A stretch of 64,000 bases of DNA from NCBI GenBank assembly GCA_964482235.1, contig CAYZWU010000003.1, positions 62,001 to 126,000 of the forward strand. The letters are read 5' to 3'. Within the stretch, counting starts at the first letter, position 1. Each line of letters begins with the position of its first letter. Made by a program: the position numbers and the translations under genes. Under the pieces are notes generated by a model. It searched no databases and was not told the origin of the DNA. It saw only the letters and a list, made by a program, of their open reading frames with translations. This document shows positions 26,791 through 34,684 of the stretch, in pieces. The DNA is from CAYZWU01 sp964482235. Lineage in GTDB: Bacteria > Planctomycetota > B15-G4 > CAYZWU01.

Positions 26791-29016
26791 TTACTTTTTC
26801 CTTTCTTCGGAGCTTTCCGGAATCTCGGGGCCCGGAATGCCATTTCCTTCAGGCTCGAAAACAAGGATCTCCCTGTCAGATACGGAGATCAACCTGTTTC
26901 CAATAGTTATTATGTTGCCAAAAACGGCTGCCTGCAAGTCCTGCCCTTCTCCGGGAGGAGCAAAAAAGGCGTGCGACACCAGGCCCCCGGCCTGGAGGTC
27001 GACGCGGTAGATGTACCGTTCCGTCGGCACGAAGAGAGCGGTTCGCGAAAGGAGCGGCCGGCCGGTGATCCGGTCCTCCTTCTCGAAAAGCTCCGTCTCC
27101 CAGGCCATGGCTCCGAGCCTGTCCGTGGCGGCGATGAAGTTCCGTCCTCCCTCCCTGGCGGTGAAATAGCAGAGCCTCCCGTCCGTTCCGATGAACGAGA
27201 CGAGGCGGTTCTTCTCCACCGGATCGTCCAGCACGATGAATCCCTCCGGATCGGGCGAGGCGGCGAGAGTGTAGAAGTAGCGGGAATCCGACGGGGCGAA
27301 GATGAACCGGCTGCCGCGGAAGAGGGGAAGGGAATCCTCCCACCCGCCGGTGTCGAAGAAGAACGACCGCTCGAACCGGTCGGGATCCTGGGCGAAGAGG
27401 CGGTTGTACTTGAACAGCCAGAGGATCTCTCCCGAGAAGGCGTCCGCCGCCGCTGCCACGCCGAGGTTGGTCAGGCAGTAGAGCGTCCCCCGGCACTCCA
27501 CCACGGGAGCGCCGAGCTCGACCTTTTCCCGATCGTTCTGCGACGTGTCGCCCCGGCTGCCGAACCGGGGGATCTCCGCTCCGGAACAGAGAAATGTGTT
27601 GAAGAGCAGCTCGCCGCTCGCTGCGTCGAAACAGAGCAGCCACATCTCCGTGAGTGCGGCGTGCCGCGTTCCGAGCAGGAAGAGGCGGCCTTCGACGGCT
27701 ATCGGGGCTCCGGTGAAGGCCATGCCTGCAAGGGGAGATCCGTCCGCCTCCTGCCTCGCATCGACCTTCCAGAGGCAGTATCCGTCGCGGGCGAGATCGA
27801 GGGCCTGAAGGGTACCCGCGTGGACGCTGTCCGTGTCGTCGTCGGAGGTGCGGTGGTTCAGCGTGACATAGAGAACACCGCCGGCGGCCGTTCCGGAGTA
27901 GCTGACATTCTCGAGATCCGGTTCGCCGTCGCCGAAGAGAAGGCTCCAGCCCCAGGTGAGCGGGCCGAACACCGGCCTGCCCGATTCGATGTCGAGGGAG
28001 TAGAGCGCCTCCCTGTCAAAGACGAAGAGCTTACCGTCCCAGACGACGGGATAGACTGACGAGCGCAACTGGCGCGCCTTGCGGCGCCTGCGTTCGTAGA
28101 GGTCGCTGAAGACGAGGCCGTCGCTCTCGTCCTCCTCCTTCGACTGCAGCAGTGGGTAGCGCCAGAGGAGCCTCAGCCCCGTGCAGTCGAAACGGGGAAG
28201 AACGGCCCGCGACCTGCCCCCGCCTCGCGTGGGCCAGACTCCCGGACTGTCGTCGGGCTCCCCGCTCGCGTTGGGAAGCAGCTCCTCCAGGGCGGCAGGA
28301 TCCTTCTCGCCTCCGTTGAAATAGAAGGAGCCTTCATTCACGTAGGCTGCCGCCTCGCCGGGCCGCCCCAGCCGCCGGAAGACGACAAAGAGGGCGAGAC
28401 GGACCGACTCGATCTCCTCGTCAGCGGGCGCGGCGGCGCGGTCGTCGATCCGGCCTGCAAGCTTCAGGTATCGCTTGTAGCGACAGGCGGCCTCGAGAAA
28501 GTCGCCTCTCTCGGCAGCCAGGTCGCCGAGCTTCCTCCAGGCAGCGAAACCCGGGCGAGTGAAAGGGAACCGCAAGGCGACCTCGGCCAGCAGGATCTCG
28601 TCGTAGGACCGGACGGCACGATCCAGCAGCCTCCCGGCCTCCTGCCGAACCGTTTCGAGATAGAGGTCGAAGGCCGGATCAGGCAGGGCGGCCAGCCGTT
28701 CGGCCGCTGCGGCGCGGCCGGTGAGATAGGTCCGCTCGCCGAAGGAGACCAGGGCGTCGCCGCCCTTGCGCAGGGCCTGGATCAGGTTGGCGACGGCAGC
28801 GGGATGATCGCCCCCCCTGGCCGCCTCTCCGGCCAGGAAGAGAAACTTCTTCATCTCGTCGTCATCGGTGTTCACATAGGTGGTGTTGTGAAAATCCTCC
28901 CGCTCGCCCACGTAGTTCTGGGCAAGGGCCGATCCGGCGATTGCCGCAGCGAGCAGCAGGGAGACGACAAAAAAGGCCGCGCTGCACACGGCCGCTCGAA
29001 TTGAGGCTGGAAACAT
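26791..29016 (-). CDS. Secreted PQQ-like beta-propeller protein with helical N-terminal region
   Basis: 741 residues from ATG 29016 (AAGGA 5 nt upstream). It has a signal peptide ('SLLLAAAIAGSALAQN'), TPR-like helices to about residue 265, then a propeller opening with 'GVWPTRGGGRSRAV' and blade motifs such as 'LYSLDIESGRPVF' and 'TLQALDLARDGYCLW'. Its layout equals that of the protein at 1-2742, and the two are probably paralogues. It lies 3 bp from moxR, so it is likely a periplasmic member of that operon. I cannot see a cofactor site. A structural or sensing role is as plausible as an enzymatic one. Confidence 0.85.
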   Translation of the reverse strand: MFPASIRAAVCSAAFFVVSLLLAAAIAGSALAQNYVGEREDFHNTTYVNTDDDEMKKFLFLAGEAARGGDHPAAVANLIQALRKGGDALVSFGERTYLTGRAAAAERLAALPDPAFDLYLETVRQEAGRLLDRAVRSYDEILLAEVALRFPFTRPGFAAWRKLGDLAAERGDFLEAACRYKRYLKLAGRIDDRAAAPADEEIESVRLALFVVFRRLGRPGEAAAYVNEGSFYFNGGEKDPAALEELLPNASGEPDDSPGVWPTRGGGRSRAVLPRFDCTGLRLLWRYPLLQSKEEDESDGLVFSDLYERRRRKARQLRSSVYPVVWDGKLFVFDREALYSLDIESGRPVFGPLTWGWSLLFGDGEPDLENVSYSGTAAGGVLYVTLNHRTSDDDTDSVHAGTLQALDLARDGYCLWKVDARQEADGSPLAGMAFTGAPIAVEGRLFLLGTRHAALTEMWLLCFDAASGELLFNTFLCSGAEIPRFGSRGDTSQNDREKVELGAPVVECRGTLYCLTNLGVAAAADAFSGEILWLFKYNRLFAQDPDRFERSFFFDTGGWEDSLPLFRGSRFIFAPSDSRYFYTLAASPDPEGFIVLDDPVEKNRLVSFIGTDGRLCYFTAREGGRNFIAATDRLGAMAWETELFEKEDRITGRPLLSRTALFVPTERYIYRVDLQAGGLVSHAFFAPPGEGQDLQAAVFGNIITIGNRLISVSDREILVFEPEGNGIPGPEIPESSEERKK

Positions 29017-29028
29017 CGATTCCTTCCA

Positions 29029-29343
29029 TCAGCGGGAACGGGTGCTCTCCGCATCGTCCTCGTCCACCACGATTTCACCCTCTCTCGCCGTGCCGCCGAA
29101 CTGCTCGCGCAATGCGTTTTCCACCGTGATCGGATCGTTTTCCAGGGCATCCAGCTTGTTCTTCGACCGGGCGATCTCCTCCTTGAGGAACTCGACCTCC
29201 TGCCGCCTCTGGTCGGCCTCTCGATCGAGCCGCTGGTTGTTCCTGATGGCGGGCAGGGTGGAGTTGAAGAACAGGAACAGCAGGACAGCGACGACGAGCC
29301 AGACCGGTCCGTACTTTCGTGACAAGCCTGTCCTGTTCTTCAT
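29029..29343 (-). CDS. Septum formation initiator family protein (FtsB/DivIC-like)
   Basis: 104 residues: a short basic N-terminus, one membrane helix ('YGPVWLVVAVLLFLFFNS'), then a coiled coil rich in Leu/Glu/Lys ('VEFLKEEIARSKNKLDALEN') and an acidic tail. Length and layout match FtsB/DivIC, which link cell-division proteins at the septum. The position directly downstream of enolase is also the classic place for ftsB in many bacteria. A ribosome site (TAGGA) precedes ATG 29343. Confidence 0.82.
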   Translation of the reverse strand: MKNRTGLSRKYGPVWLVVAVLLFLFFNSTLPAIRNNQRLDREADQRRQEVEFLKEEIARSKNKLDALENDPITVENALREQFGGTAREGEIVVDEDDAESTRSR

Positions 29344-29390
29344 AACGTCCTACCCGTGACCGAGGTCAGGGAGCACGGCGCCTTTTCGGG

Positions 29391-30665
29391 CTACCTCTTG
29401 GGAAGCGGCCCGTAAATGGAGGAGTCGCCGAGCTCGTCCTCGATCCTGAGAAGCCTGTTGTACTTGCAGACACGGTCGGTCCGGCAGAGCGATCCGGTCT
29501 TGATCTGACCGGCACCCGAGGCGACGGCCAGGTCGGCGATGGTCGTATCCTCCGTTTCACCCGAACGGTGCGACACCACGCAGGTGAATCCGGCATCCCG
29601 GGCCATGTTCATCGTGTCGAGAGTCTCCGTGAGCGATCCGATCTGGTTCATCTTGACCAGGATGGAGTTGCCGATCCCTTCGTCGATGCCGCGCTTCAGG
29701 CGGACGGGATTGGTGACGAAGAGGTCGTCGCCAACGACCTGGATTCGGGAGCCCAGCCGGTCGGTCATCTCCTTCCAGCCGCCCCAGTCGTCCTCGGCCA
29801 TGCCGTCCTCGATCGAGTAGATCGGATAGCTCTCCACCCACTTCGCGTAGAAGTCCACCATCTCGGAGGGGCTCTTCTCCGGCTTGTCCTCGGCCTTGAG
29901 GATGTACTTGCCGTCAGCGAAGAACTCGCTGGCCGCGGGATCCAGGGCCAGGCAGATCTGGTCCGGCGTGGTGTAGCCCGCTTTTTCCACGGCGGCGAGG
30001 ATCACCTCGATCGCCTCCTCGTTCGATTTCAGGTCGGGAGCGAAACCGCCCTCGTCGCCCACGGCGGTGTTCAAGCCGCGCTGCTTCAGCACGGCCTTCA
30101 GGTTGTGAAAGATCTCGGCGCCCATCCGCAGTCCCTCGCGAAAGGAGGACGCGCCGCACGGCATGATCATGAACTCCTGGATGTCCACGTTGTTGTCCGC
30201 ATGGGATCCGCCGTTGATGATGTTCATCATGGGAACGGGCAGCCTGCGCGCCCTGACGCCGCCGAGGTAGTGGTAGAGCGGCAGTCCGAGCGCCGTGGCT
30301 GCCGCCTTGGCCGATGCGATCGAGACGGCCAGGATCGCATTGGCGCCGAGACGGCTCTTGTTCTCCGTGCCGTCGAGCTCGATCAGCGTCTTGTCGAGCT
30401 TGATCTGGTCCATCGAGTCGGTCCCCCGAATCGCCGGAGCGATCGTCTCGAGGATGTTGGCCACAGCCTGGGTCACGCCCTTGCCGAGATAGCGTCTCTT
30501 GTCGTTGTCGCGCAGCTCGATCGCCTCGTGGCTCCCGGTGGAAGCTCCCGAAGGAACGGCTGCCCAGCCCTTTGCGCCGCACTCGAGAGTGACGACGGCT
30601 TCAACTGTCGGATTGCCTCGTGAATCGAGGATCTCCAAGGCATCGATATCAATAATATGGGTCAT
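29391..30665 (-). CDS. eno: Enolase
   Basis: Interconverts 2-phosphoglycerate and PEP in glycolysis; needs Mg2+. The 424 residues start at ATG 30665 with AGAGGT upstream. The N-terminal 'IDALEILDSRGNPTVEA', 'AVPSGASTGSHEA', catalytic-lysine motif 'ILVKMNQIGSLTETL' and 'VSHRSGETEDTTIADLAVA' are all intact. It probably heads the minus-strand run eno, ftsB-like, PQQ protein, moxR and onward, though gaps of 12-47 bp leave room for internal promoters. Confidence 0.98.
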   Translation of the reverse strand: MTHIIDIDALEILDSRGNPTVEAVVTLECGAKGWAAVPSGASTGSHEAIELRDNDKRRYLGKGVTQAVANILETIAPAIRGTDSMDQIKLDKTLIELDGTENKSRLGANAILAVSIASAKAAATALGLPLYHYLGGVRARRLPVPMMNIINGGSHADNNVDIQEFMIMPCGASSFREGLRMGAEIFHNLKAVLKQRGLNTAVGDEGGFAPDLKSNEEAIEVILAAVEKAGYTTPDQICLALDPAASEFFADGKYILKAEDKPEKSPSEMVDFYAKWVESYPIYSIEDGMAEDDWGGWKEMTDRLGSRIQVVGDDLFVTNPVRLKRGIDEGIGNSILVKMNQIGSLTETLDTMNMARDAGFTCVVSHRSGETEDTTIADLAVASGAGQIKTGSLCRTDRVCKYNRLLRIEDELGDSSIYGPLPKR

Positions 30666-30783
30666 CGTTTACCTCTTGTTACCGTGGAATTTCCAGTCAT
30701 TCATCCGATCTTGGCCCGCCCCCCTCCGGAGAGCCTCCACCGATTCTGTTAAGATGTTCTGGAAACGGATATTACGCTCTCAG

Positions 30784-30811
30784 TTGGAAACAATAAAAGG
30801 TGCGGTATCAT
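30784..30811 (+). promoter_or_regulatory. Candidate promoter for psd
   Basis: TTGGAA, a 16-bp spacer, then TATCAT (4/6 and 5/6 consensus matches), about 65 nt before the psd start, in the 213-bp divergent spacer with eno. Confidence 0.35.
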
Positions 30812-30878
30812 CCTGTCAAACCACAATTCGGAGAAAGAGCTTTCTTTTTTTCGAATTCCTATTATTACTGAACCGATC

Positions 30879-31535
30879 ATGAGAATTCCGCTTTCGCCTT
30901 ACGGCATCAAAGAGGTGGTCTGTTTCGCGGGAGGCTTCCTGCTCCTTGCCATCGCCGCCTGGCTCTTCCTGTCCCCCTGGGCCGCCCTGCCGCCCCTTCT
31001 TCTCTTCGTCTTTGTCATCAGCTTTTTCAGGAACCCGAATAGGCGGATTCCCGACGGGAAAGACATCCTCGTCTCTCCCGCCGACGGCACGGTGACGGAT
31101 ATCCAGGAAACGGAAGACGAGGCGTTCATCGGCGGCCCGGCAACGCGGATCGGCATCTTCCTCTCGGTCTTCAACGTCCACATCAACAGGTCGCCCTGCG
31201 CGGCCACGGTGGAATCGCGCCAGTACAGAAAAGGCCGCTTCCGCGACGCCAGGGATCCGCTGGCAGGGCCGGAAAACGAGGCGCTGACCCTGGGGCTGAA
31301 CTGCGGCGACCATGGAATGAAGGTCGTTGTCCGGCAGATCGCCGGGGCCATCGCCCGGAGAATCGTCTGCCGGGTCGATGTGGGTTCGAACGTGGAGCGG
31401 GGAGAGAGATACGGCATGATCAAGTTCGGCTCCCGCACGGAGATCGTCGTTCCCACGGACAGGATCGAGGAGATCGCCGTCAGGCCGGGAACCAAGGTCC
31501 GGGCCGGATCCACCATGCTCCTGAAGGTCCGCTGA
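30879..31535 (+). CDS. psd: Phosphatidylserine decarboxylase proenzyme (short, Psd-A type)
   Basis: Makes phosphatidylethanolamine. 218 residues with two close membrane helices near the N-terminus ('FAGGFLLLAIAAWLF', 'LPPLLLFVFVISFF'). The motifs 'SPADGTVTDI' and 'FLSVFNVHINRSP' are typical. The self-cleavage and pyruvoyl site is G184-S185 in 'MIKFGSRTE', leaving an alpha chain of about 34 residues. It is shorter than the E. coli enzyme, as expected for this subtype. No clear ribosome site precedes ATG 30879. pssA follows after 15 bp and supplies its substrate. Confidence 0.95.
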   Translation: MRIPLSPYGIKEVVCFAGGFLLLAIAAWLFLSPWAALPPLLLFVFVISFFRNPNRRIPDGKDILVSPADGTVTDIQETEDEAFIGGPATRIGIFLSVFNVHINRSPCAATVESRQYRKGRFRDARDPLAGPENEALTLGLNCGDHGMKVVVRQIAGAIARRIVCRVDVGSNVERGERYGMIKFGSRTEIVVPTDRIEEIAVRPGTKVRAGSTMLLKVR

Positions 31536-31550
31536 AGATAAGGGTGTCCC

Positions 31551-32441
31551 TTGACCGGAAACAGGCAACGATTATCTCCGACACGGCGCGGCATCGCCGT
31601 CGTCCCGACGCTGCTCACTCTGGGAAACGGTATCTGCGGGTTTGCCGCAATTGCCAAGATCATCGATGCCTCGACGCTTCCTGACAGCGGCGATTTTTCC
31701 GAGAAGGTGATCCAGGCTGCCTGGCTCATCTTCCTGGGGATGATCTTCGACACTCTCGACGGCCGCGTCGCACGGCTGACCAACCAGACGACCGAGTTCG
31801 GCGTGCAGCTCGATTCGTGCACCGACGTGGTCACTTTCGGCGTGGCGCCCGCTCTCCTGGTCAAGGTGATCTACGAGCAGGCGATGACAGCCGCCGATCT
31901 CGAATACAACGTCAAGCTGACCTTCTGCCTGACGGCGCTCTACACCGTCTGCGCCATCCTGCGCCTGGCCCGGTTCTCCGCGGAGACCGAATCGGAGGAT
32001 GCGGTGCACCATGTCTTCTCCGGCCTGCCCACGCCGGCGGGAGCGGGGATCATCGCGTCGGCGGTCTTCTTCATCTTCGAGGGCGACATGGCGCTGGGAT
32101 TCGAGTTCGGGGGGACGACGCAGCTCGGGATCAAGATGATCTTCCTGTTCCTGCCCCCCGCTCTCGGACTCCTCATGGTCAGCCGCGTCCGCTACGTTCA
32201 TGTGGGCAACCGATTCATCCGGGGAAGAAAAACCTACAACTTCCTGGCCCAGGTGATCATCTGCATGTTCCTCGTGGCGTTCTGCCACGAATGGACGATC
32301 TTCCTCTTCTTCCTCGGGTATGTGTTCTCAGGTCCGTTGATGGCAACGATCGGCCTCTTCAGATCGGGCCGTCCATCGCCCTGGTCCAGGATCAGGAACA
32401 GGAGCAACAGGGAGTCGGGTCCGGACCAGAAGATCGAGTGA
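31551..32441 (+). CDS. pssA: CDP-diacylglycerol-serine O-phosphatidyltransferase
   Basis: Makes phosphatidylserine, the substrate of the Psd encoded just upstream. The start is TTG 31551 behind AAGGGTG. 296 residues with several membrane helices. The CDP-alcohol phosphotransferase signature DGx2ARx8Gx3Dx3D is exact, from 'DGRVAR' to 'DSCTD'. The Arg/Lys-poor hydrophobic C-terminal half ('VIICMFLVAFC') spans the membrane. Together psd and pssA give the complete two-step route from CDP-diacylglycerol to phosphatidylethanolamine. Confidence 0.94.
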   Translation: MTGNRQRLSPTRRGIAVVPTLLTLGNGICGFAAIAKIIDASTLPDSGDFSEKVIQAAWLIFLGMIFDTLDGRVARLTNQTTEFGVQLDSCTDVVTFGVAPALLVKVIYEQAMTAADLEYNVKLTFCLTALYTVCAILRLARFSAETESEDAVHHVFSGLPTPAGAGIIASAVFFIFEGDMALGFEFGGTTQLGIKMIFLFLPPALGLLMVSRVRYVHVGNRFIRGRKTYNFLAQVIICMFLVAFCHEWTIFLFFLGYVFSGPLMATIGLFRSGRPSPWSRIRNRSNRESGPDQKIE

Positions 32442-32450
32442 GGCTTCTCG

Positions 32451-32990
32451 ATGAATCAGGCAGCCCTTGCCCTCGGATCGAATATCCCGCCGCGGAAGAA
32501 AGCGCTCCGGGAAGCGCTTGACAGGCTGCACAGGCTGCCGGACACCTGTCTCCTGTCGCTTTCCAGGATCTACGAGACAGCCCCCGTGGGCGGACCGGCG
32601 CAGGGGGATTACCTCAACGCCGCGGTCCTCGTGGAAACCGGGATGGAGCCTCGCGAACTCCTCGCAGGGCTGAACGGGATCGAGAAGGAGATGGGACGGA
32701 ACGAGAAGGGCGGCTGCCTGCCGCGCGTGATCGATCTGGATATCATCTTCTACGGCGACCGGATCATCGATTCGCCCGGCCTGTCGATCCCCCATCCCCG
32801 CTTCAGGGAAAGGGGGTTTGTTCTCCAGCCTCTCACGGATATAATCCCCGCTTTCATCGATCCCGTCACGACGGAGAGCGTCGAGAGCATCCTCGATGCA
32901 TGGATCCGATCAGGAGGCGAACCGGCCAATGGGACGATCTACCAGGATTTTGGCAAAAAAGAAGGCCATGGAAACTTTCGCAACAACTGA
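32451..32990 (+). CDS. folK: 2-amino-4-hydroxy-6-hydroxymethyldihydropteridine pyrophosphokinase (HPPK)
   Basis: Folate pathway; transfers pyrophosphate from ATP to the pterin. 179 residues, start ATG 32451. Signatures: 'ALALGSNIPPR', 'SRIYETAPVGGPAQGDYLNA', 'RVIDLDIIFYGD' and 'IPHPRFRERGFVLQPL'. The last 23 bases overlap the start of panC, so the two are coupled. It sits 9 bp behind pssA in the same run. Confidence 0.96.
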   Translation: MNQAALALGSNIPPRKKALREALDRLHRLPDTCLLSLSRIYETAPVGGPAQGDYLNAAVLVETGMEPRELLAGLNGIEKEMGRNEKGGCLPRVIDLDIIFYGDRIIDSPGLSIPHPRFRERGFVLQPLTDIIPAFIDPVTTESVESILDAWIRSGGEPANGTIYQDFGKKEGHGNFRNN

Positions 32991-33810
32991 CACCGTCAGG
33001 GAATGGTCGCGCCAGGCTCGTTCACGCGGCCTGTCGATCGGTTTCGTTCCCACCATGGGTGCCTTGCACGAGGGGCACCTCTCGCTGGTGAAGGCCTCGG
33101 TGAGCGAGTGCGACGCCACCATGGTCTCCATCTTCGTCAATCCCAGCCAGTTCAATCCCAACGAGGACCTCGACAAATATCCCCGGGATCTGGAAGGGGA
33201 CAGCCGCCTGCTCGAGGAAGCGGGCTGCGACCTGCTCTTCATACCGGACAGGGGGACGATCTATCCCGAGAACTTCGAGACCTGTGTTTCGCTGGAGAAG
33301 ATGCCGAACCATCTCTGCGGCCTTTCGCGACCCACACATTTCCGCGGCGTGGCAACCGTGGTCAGCAAGCTCTTCAACATCGTCGAGCCTGACAAGGCCT
33401 ATTTTGGATGGAAGGATGCCCAGCAGGCCCTCCTGATCAGGCGGATGACCCGCGATCTCGATTTCTGCATCGATATCCGCGTCATGCCGATCGTGCGCGA
33501 CAAGGACGGATTGGCACTCTCGAGCCGCAACGCCTATCTCTCCGAGGAGGAGAGAAGAACGGCCCTTCTCATCCCCCGGGCGATCGAGACGGCAAAGCGG
33601 TATTACAGGGCCGGCCGAAGAAGCGCCGGCGGGCTTCTCGATGAGGTCAACAGCCTGTTCCGCGGCGCGGAGGGCCTCAAGGTCGACTACATAACCTGTG
33701 TTGAGATGGAGACTTTCGAAGAATCAACGAACCTCTCCAATCAAAGCATGATGGCTCTGGCCGTTTTCGTGGGAAAGACGCGGCTCATCGACAACATCCG
33801 TTTCGAGTAA
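32968..33810 (+). CDS. panC: Pantothenate synthetase
   Basis: Condenses pantoate and beta-alanine with ATP to pantothenate (coenzyme A pathway). The start is ATG 32968 with GAAGG just upstream; an in-frame ATG 72 bp earlier lies deep within folK and adds unconserved residues. 280 residues, the normal size. The HIGH-type motif is 'GFVPTMGALHEGHLSLV', followed by 'FVNPSQFNPNEDL', 'FGWKDAQQALLIRRM' and 'LALSSRNAYL' (KMSKS-like). It is the last gene of the run before the AT-rich spoVG promoter. Confidence 0.97.
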   Translation: METFATTDTVREWSRQARSRGLSIGFVPTMGALHEGHLSLVKASVSECDATMVSIFVNPSQFNPNEDLDKYPRDLEGDSRLLEEAGCDLLFIPDRGTIYPENFETCVSLEKMPNHLCGLSRPTHFRGVATVVSKLFNIVEPDKAYFGWKDAQQALLIRRMTRDLDFCIDIRVMPIVRDKDGLALSSRNAYLSEEERRTALLIPRAIETAKRYYRAGRRSAGGLLDEVNSLFRGAEGLKVDYITCVEMETFEESTNLSNQSMMALAVFVGKTRLIDNIRFE

Positions 33811-33922
33811 GAGGCCCCCTCTCGCCGCGACGTACAAGAAGTAGACCTAAGAGCACTTCCCCGTTTCCGTCCTTCTACGTAGGTCCTCTTCCGTAACGTA
33901 TTGTCAAAACTTAAAATTAAGG

Positions 33923-33951
33923 TTTACAAGGGATAAAAAAAGATTTATTAT
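33923..33951 (+). promoter_or_regulatory. Strong sigma-70-type promoter upstream of spoVG-like gene
   Basis: TTTACA, 17-bp spacer, TATTAT (5/6 and 5/6), embedded in A/T tracts that resemble an UP element. The best promoter match in the window. Confidence 0.65.
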
Positions 33952-34076
33952 TTTTTTGTTCGATTTCTGATCAGGCGATCGGGAAAAACGGGTATCGCTT
34001 CGATTTGTCAGCATTGATAGATCGGCTCACAGGACATAGACGCAGAATGTAGAGAGTATGATTCGATTGGGAAAAC

Positions 34077-34103
34077 CCGGTCAGGGCATGTTGCCCTTTC
34101 CGG
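34077..34103 (+). promoter_or_regulatory. Leader hairpin before the SpoVG-like gene
   Basis: CCGG-TC-AGGGCA-TGT-TGCCCT-TT-CCGG folds into a two-part stem with a symmetric internal loop. A five-T run follows 7 nt later, so it might attenuate transcription. It could also be simply a 5' stabilising stem. Confidence 0.45.
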
Positions 34104-34136
34104 ATCGGATTTTTATCTAACAACCAGGAGTTTGCC

Positions 34137-34679
34137 ATGGAAATCACAGAAATCCGTATCCGGTTGATGGATAAGCCGAACGAGAAGCTGCGAGCGTTCT
34201 GTACGATCACCTGCGACAACGAGTTCGTCATTCGCGATGTCAAGATCATCGATGGGGCCAAGGGCCCTTTCATCGCCATGCCGAGCCGGAAGATGATGGA
34301 TCATTGCAGACGGTGCAGCTGCAAGAACCACCTCCGGGCCAGGTTCTGCAACGACTGCGGTGCCAGGCTAGACCCCAAAAGGGCCGATCGAATCAAGGGC
34401 GGCAAGACGAGACTGCATACCGATATCGCCCACCCCATCAACTCGACGTGCCGCGAGAAGATCCAATCCAAGATCATCGCGGCCTTCGAGGAGGAGCTGA
34501 AGCACTCCAGCGAACCGGGCTACGTGCCAAGGGAAATCGATACCGACGAGTACAGCGAAAGTTCCCAGACCTATTCGCAGAGGAAAGCTGAATCGGATCG
34601 AACATCATCGGAACGAACATCAATTGGCGAGAACGAATCGGGCAGTAACAGCGAAAAATACTTCGAAGCCGAATACTAG
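34137..34679 (+). CDS. spoVG: SpoVG family protein with inserted zinc ribbon
   Basis: 180 residues, ATG 34137 with AGGAG 8 nt upstream. Residues 1-54 match SpoVG ('MEITEIRIRL', 'VIRDVKIIDGAKGPFIAMPS') and residues 94-115 match its C-terminal half ('TDIAHPINSTCREKIQSKI'). Between them lies an insert with C57-x2-C60 and C71-x2-C74 ('CRRC', 'CNDCG'), a zinc ribbon absent from Bacillus SpoVG. A polar Ser/Glu-rich tail follows. SpoVG binds nucleic acid, and the ribbon could alter that. I recall similar versions in Planctomycetota. The gene has its own strong promoter and long leader. Confidence 0.88.
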   Translation: MEITEIRIRLMDKPNEKLRAFCTITCDNEFVIRDVKIIDGAKGPFIAMPSRKMMDHCRRCSCKNHLRARFCNDCGARLDPKRADRIKGGKTRLHTDIAHPINSTCREKIQSKIIAAFEEELKHSSEPGYVPREIDTDEYSESSQTYSQRKAESDRTSSERTSIGENESGSNSEKYFEAEY

Positions 34680-34684
34680 AACCG

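Larger units (their letters stand above)
33811..34136 (+). promoter_or_regulatory. AT-rich promoter region and long leader of the SpoVG-like gene, 326 bp
   Basis: From 33900 to 33965 the sequence is far more AT-rich than anything near it, with A- and T-tracts around the -35/-10 pair. The leader from the predicted start point to ATG 34137 is about 180 nt and contains a hairpin (34077-34103). No known riboswitch class was recognised. Confidence 0.6.
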
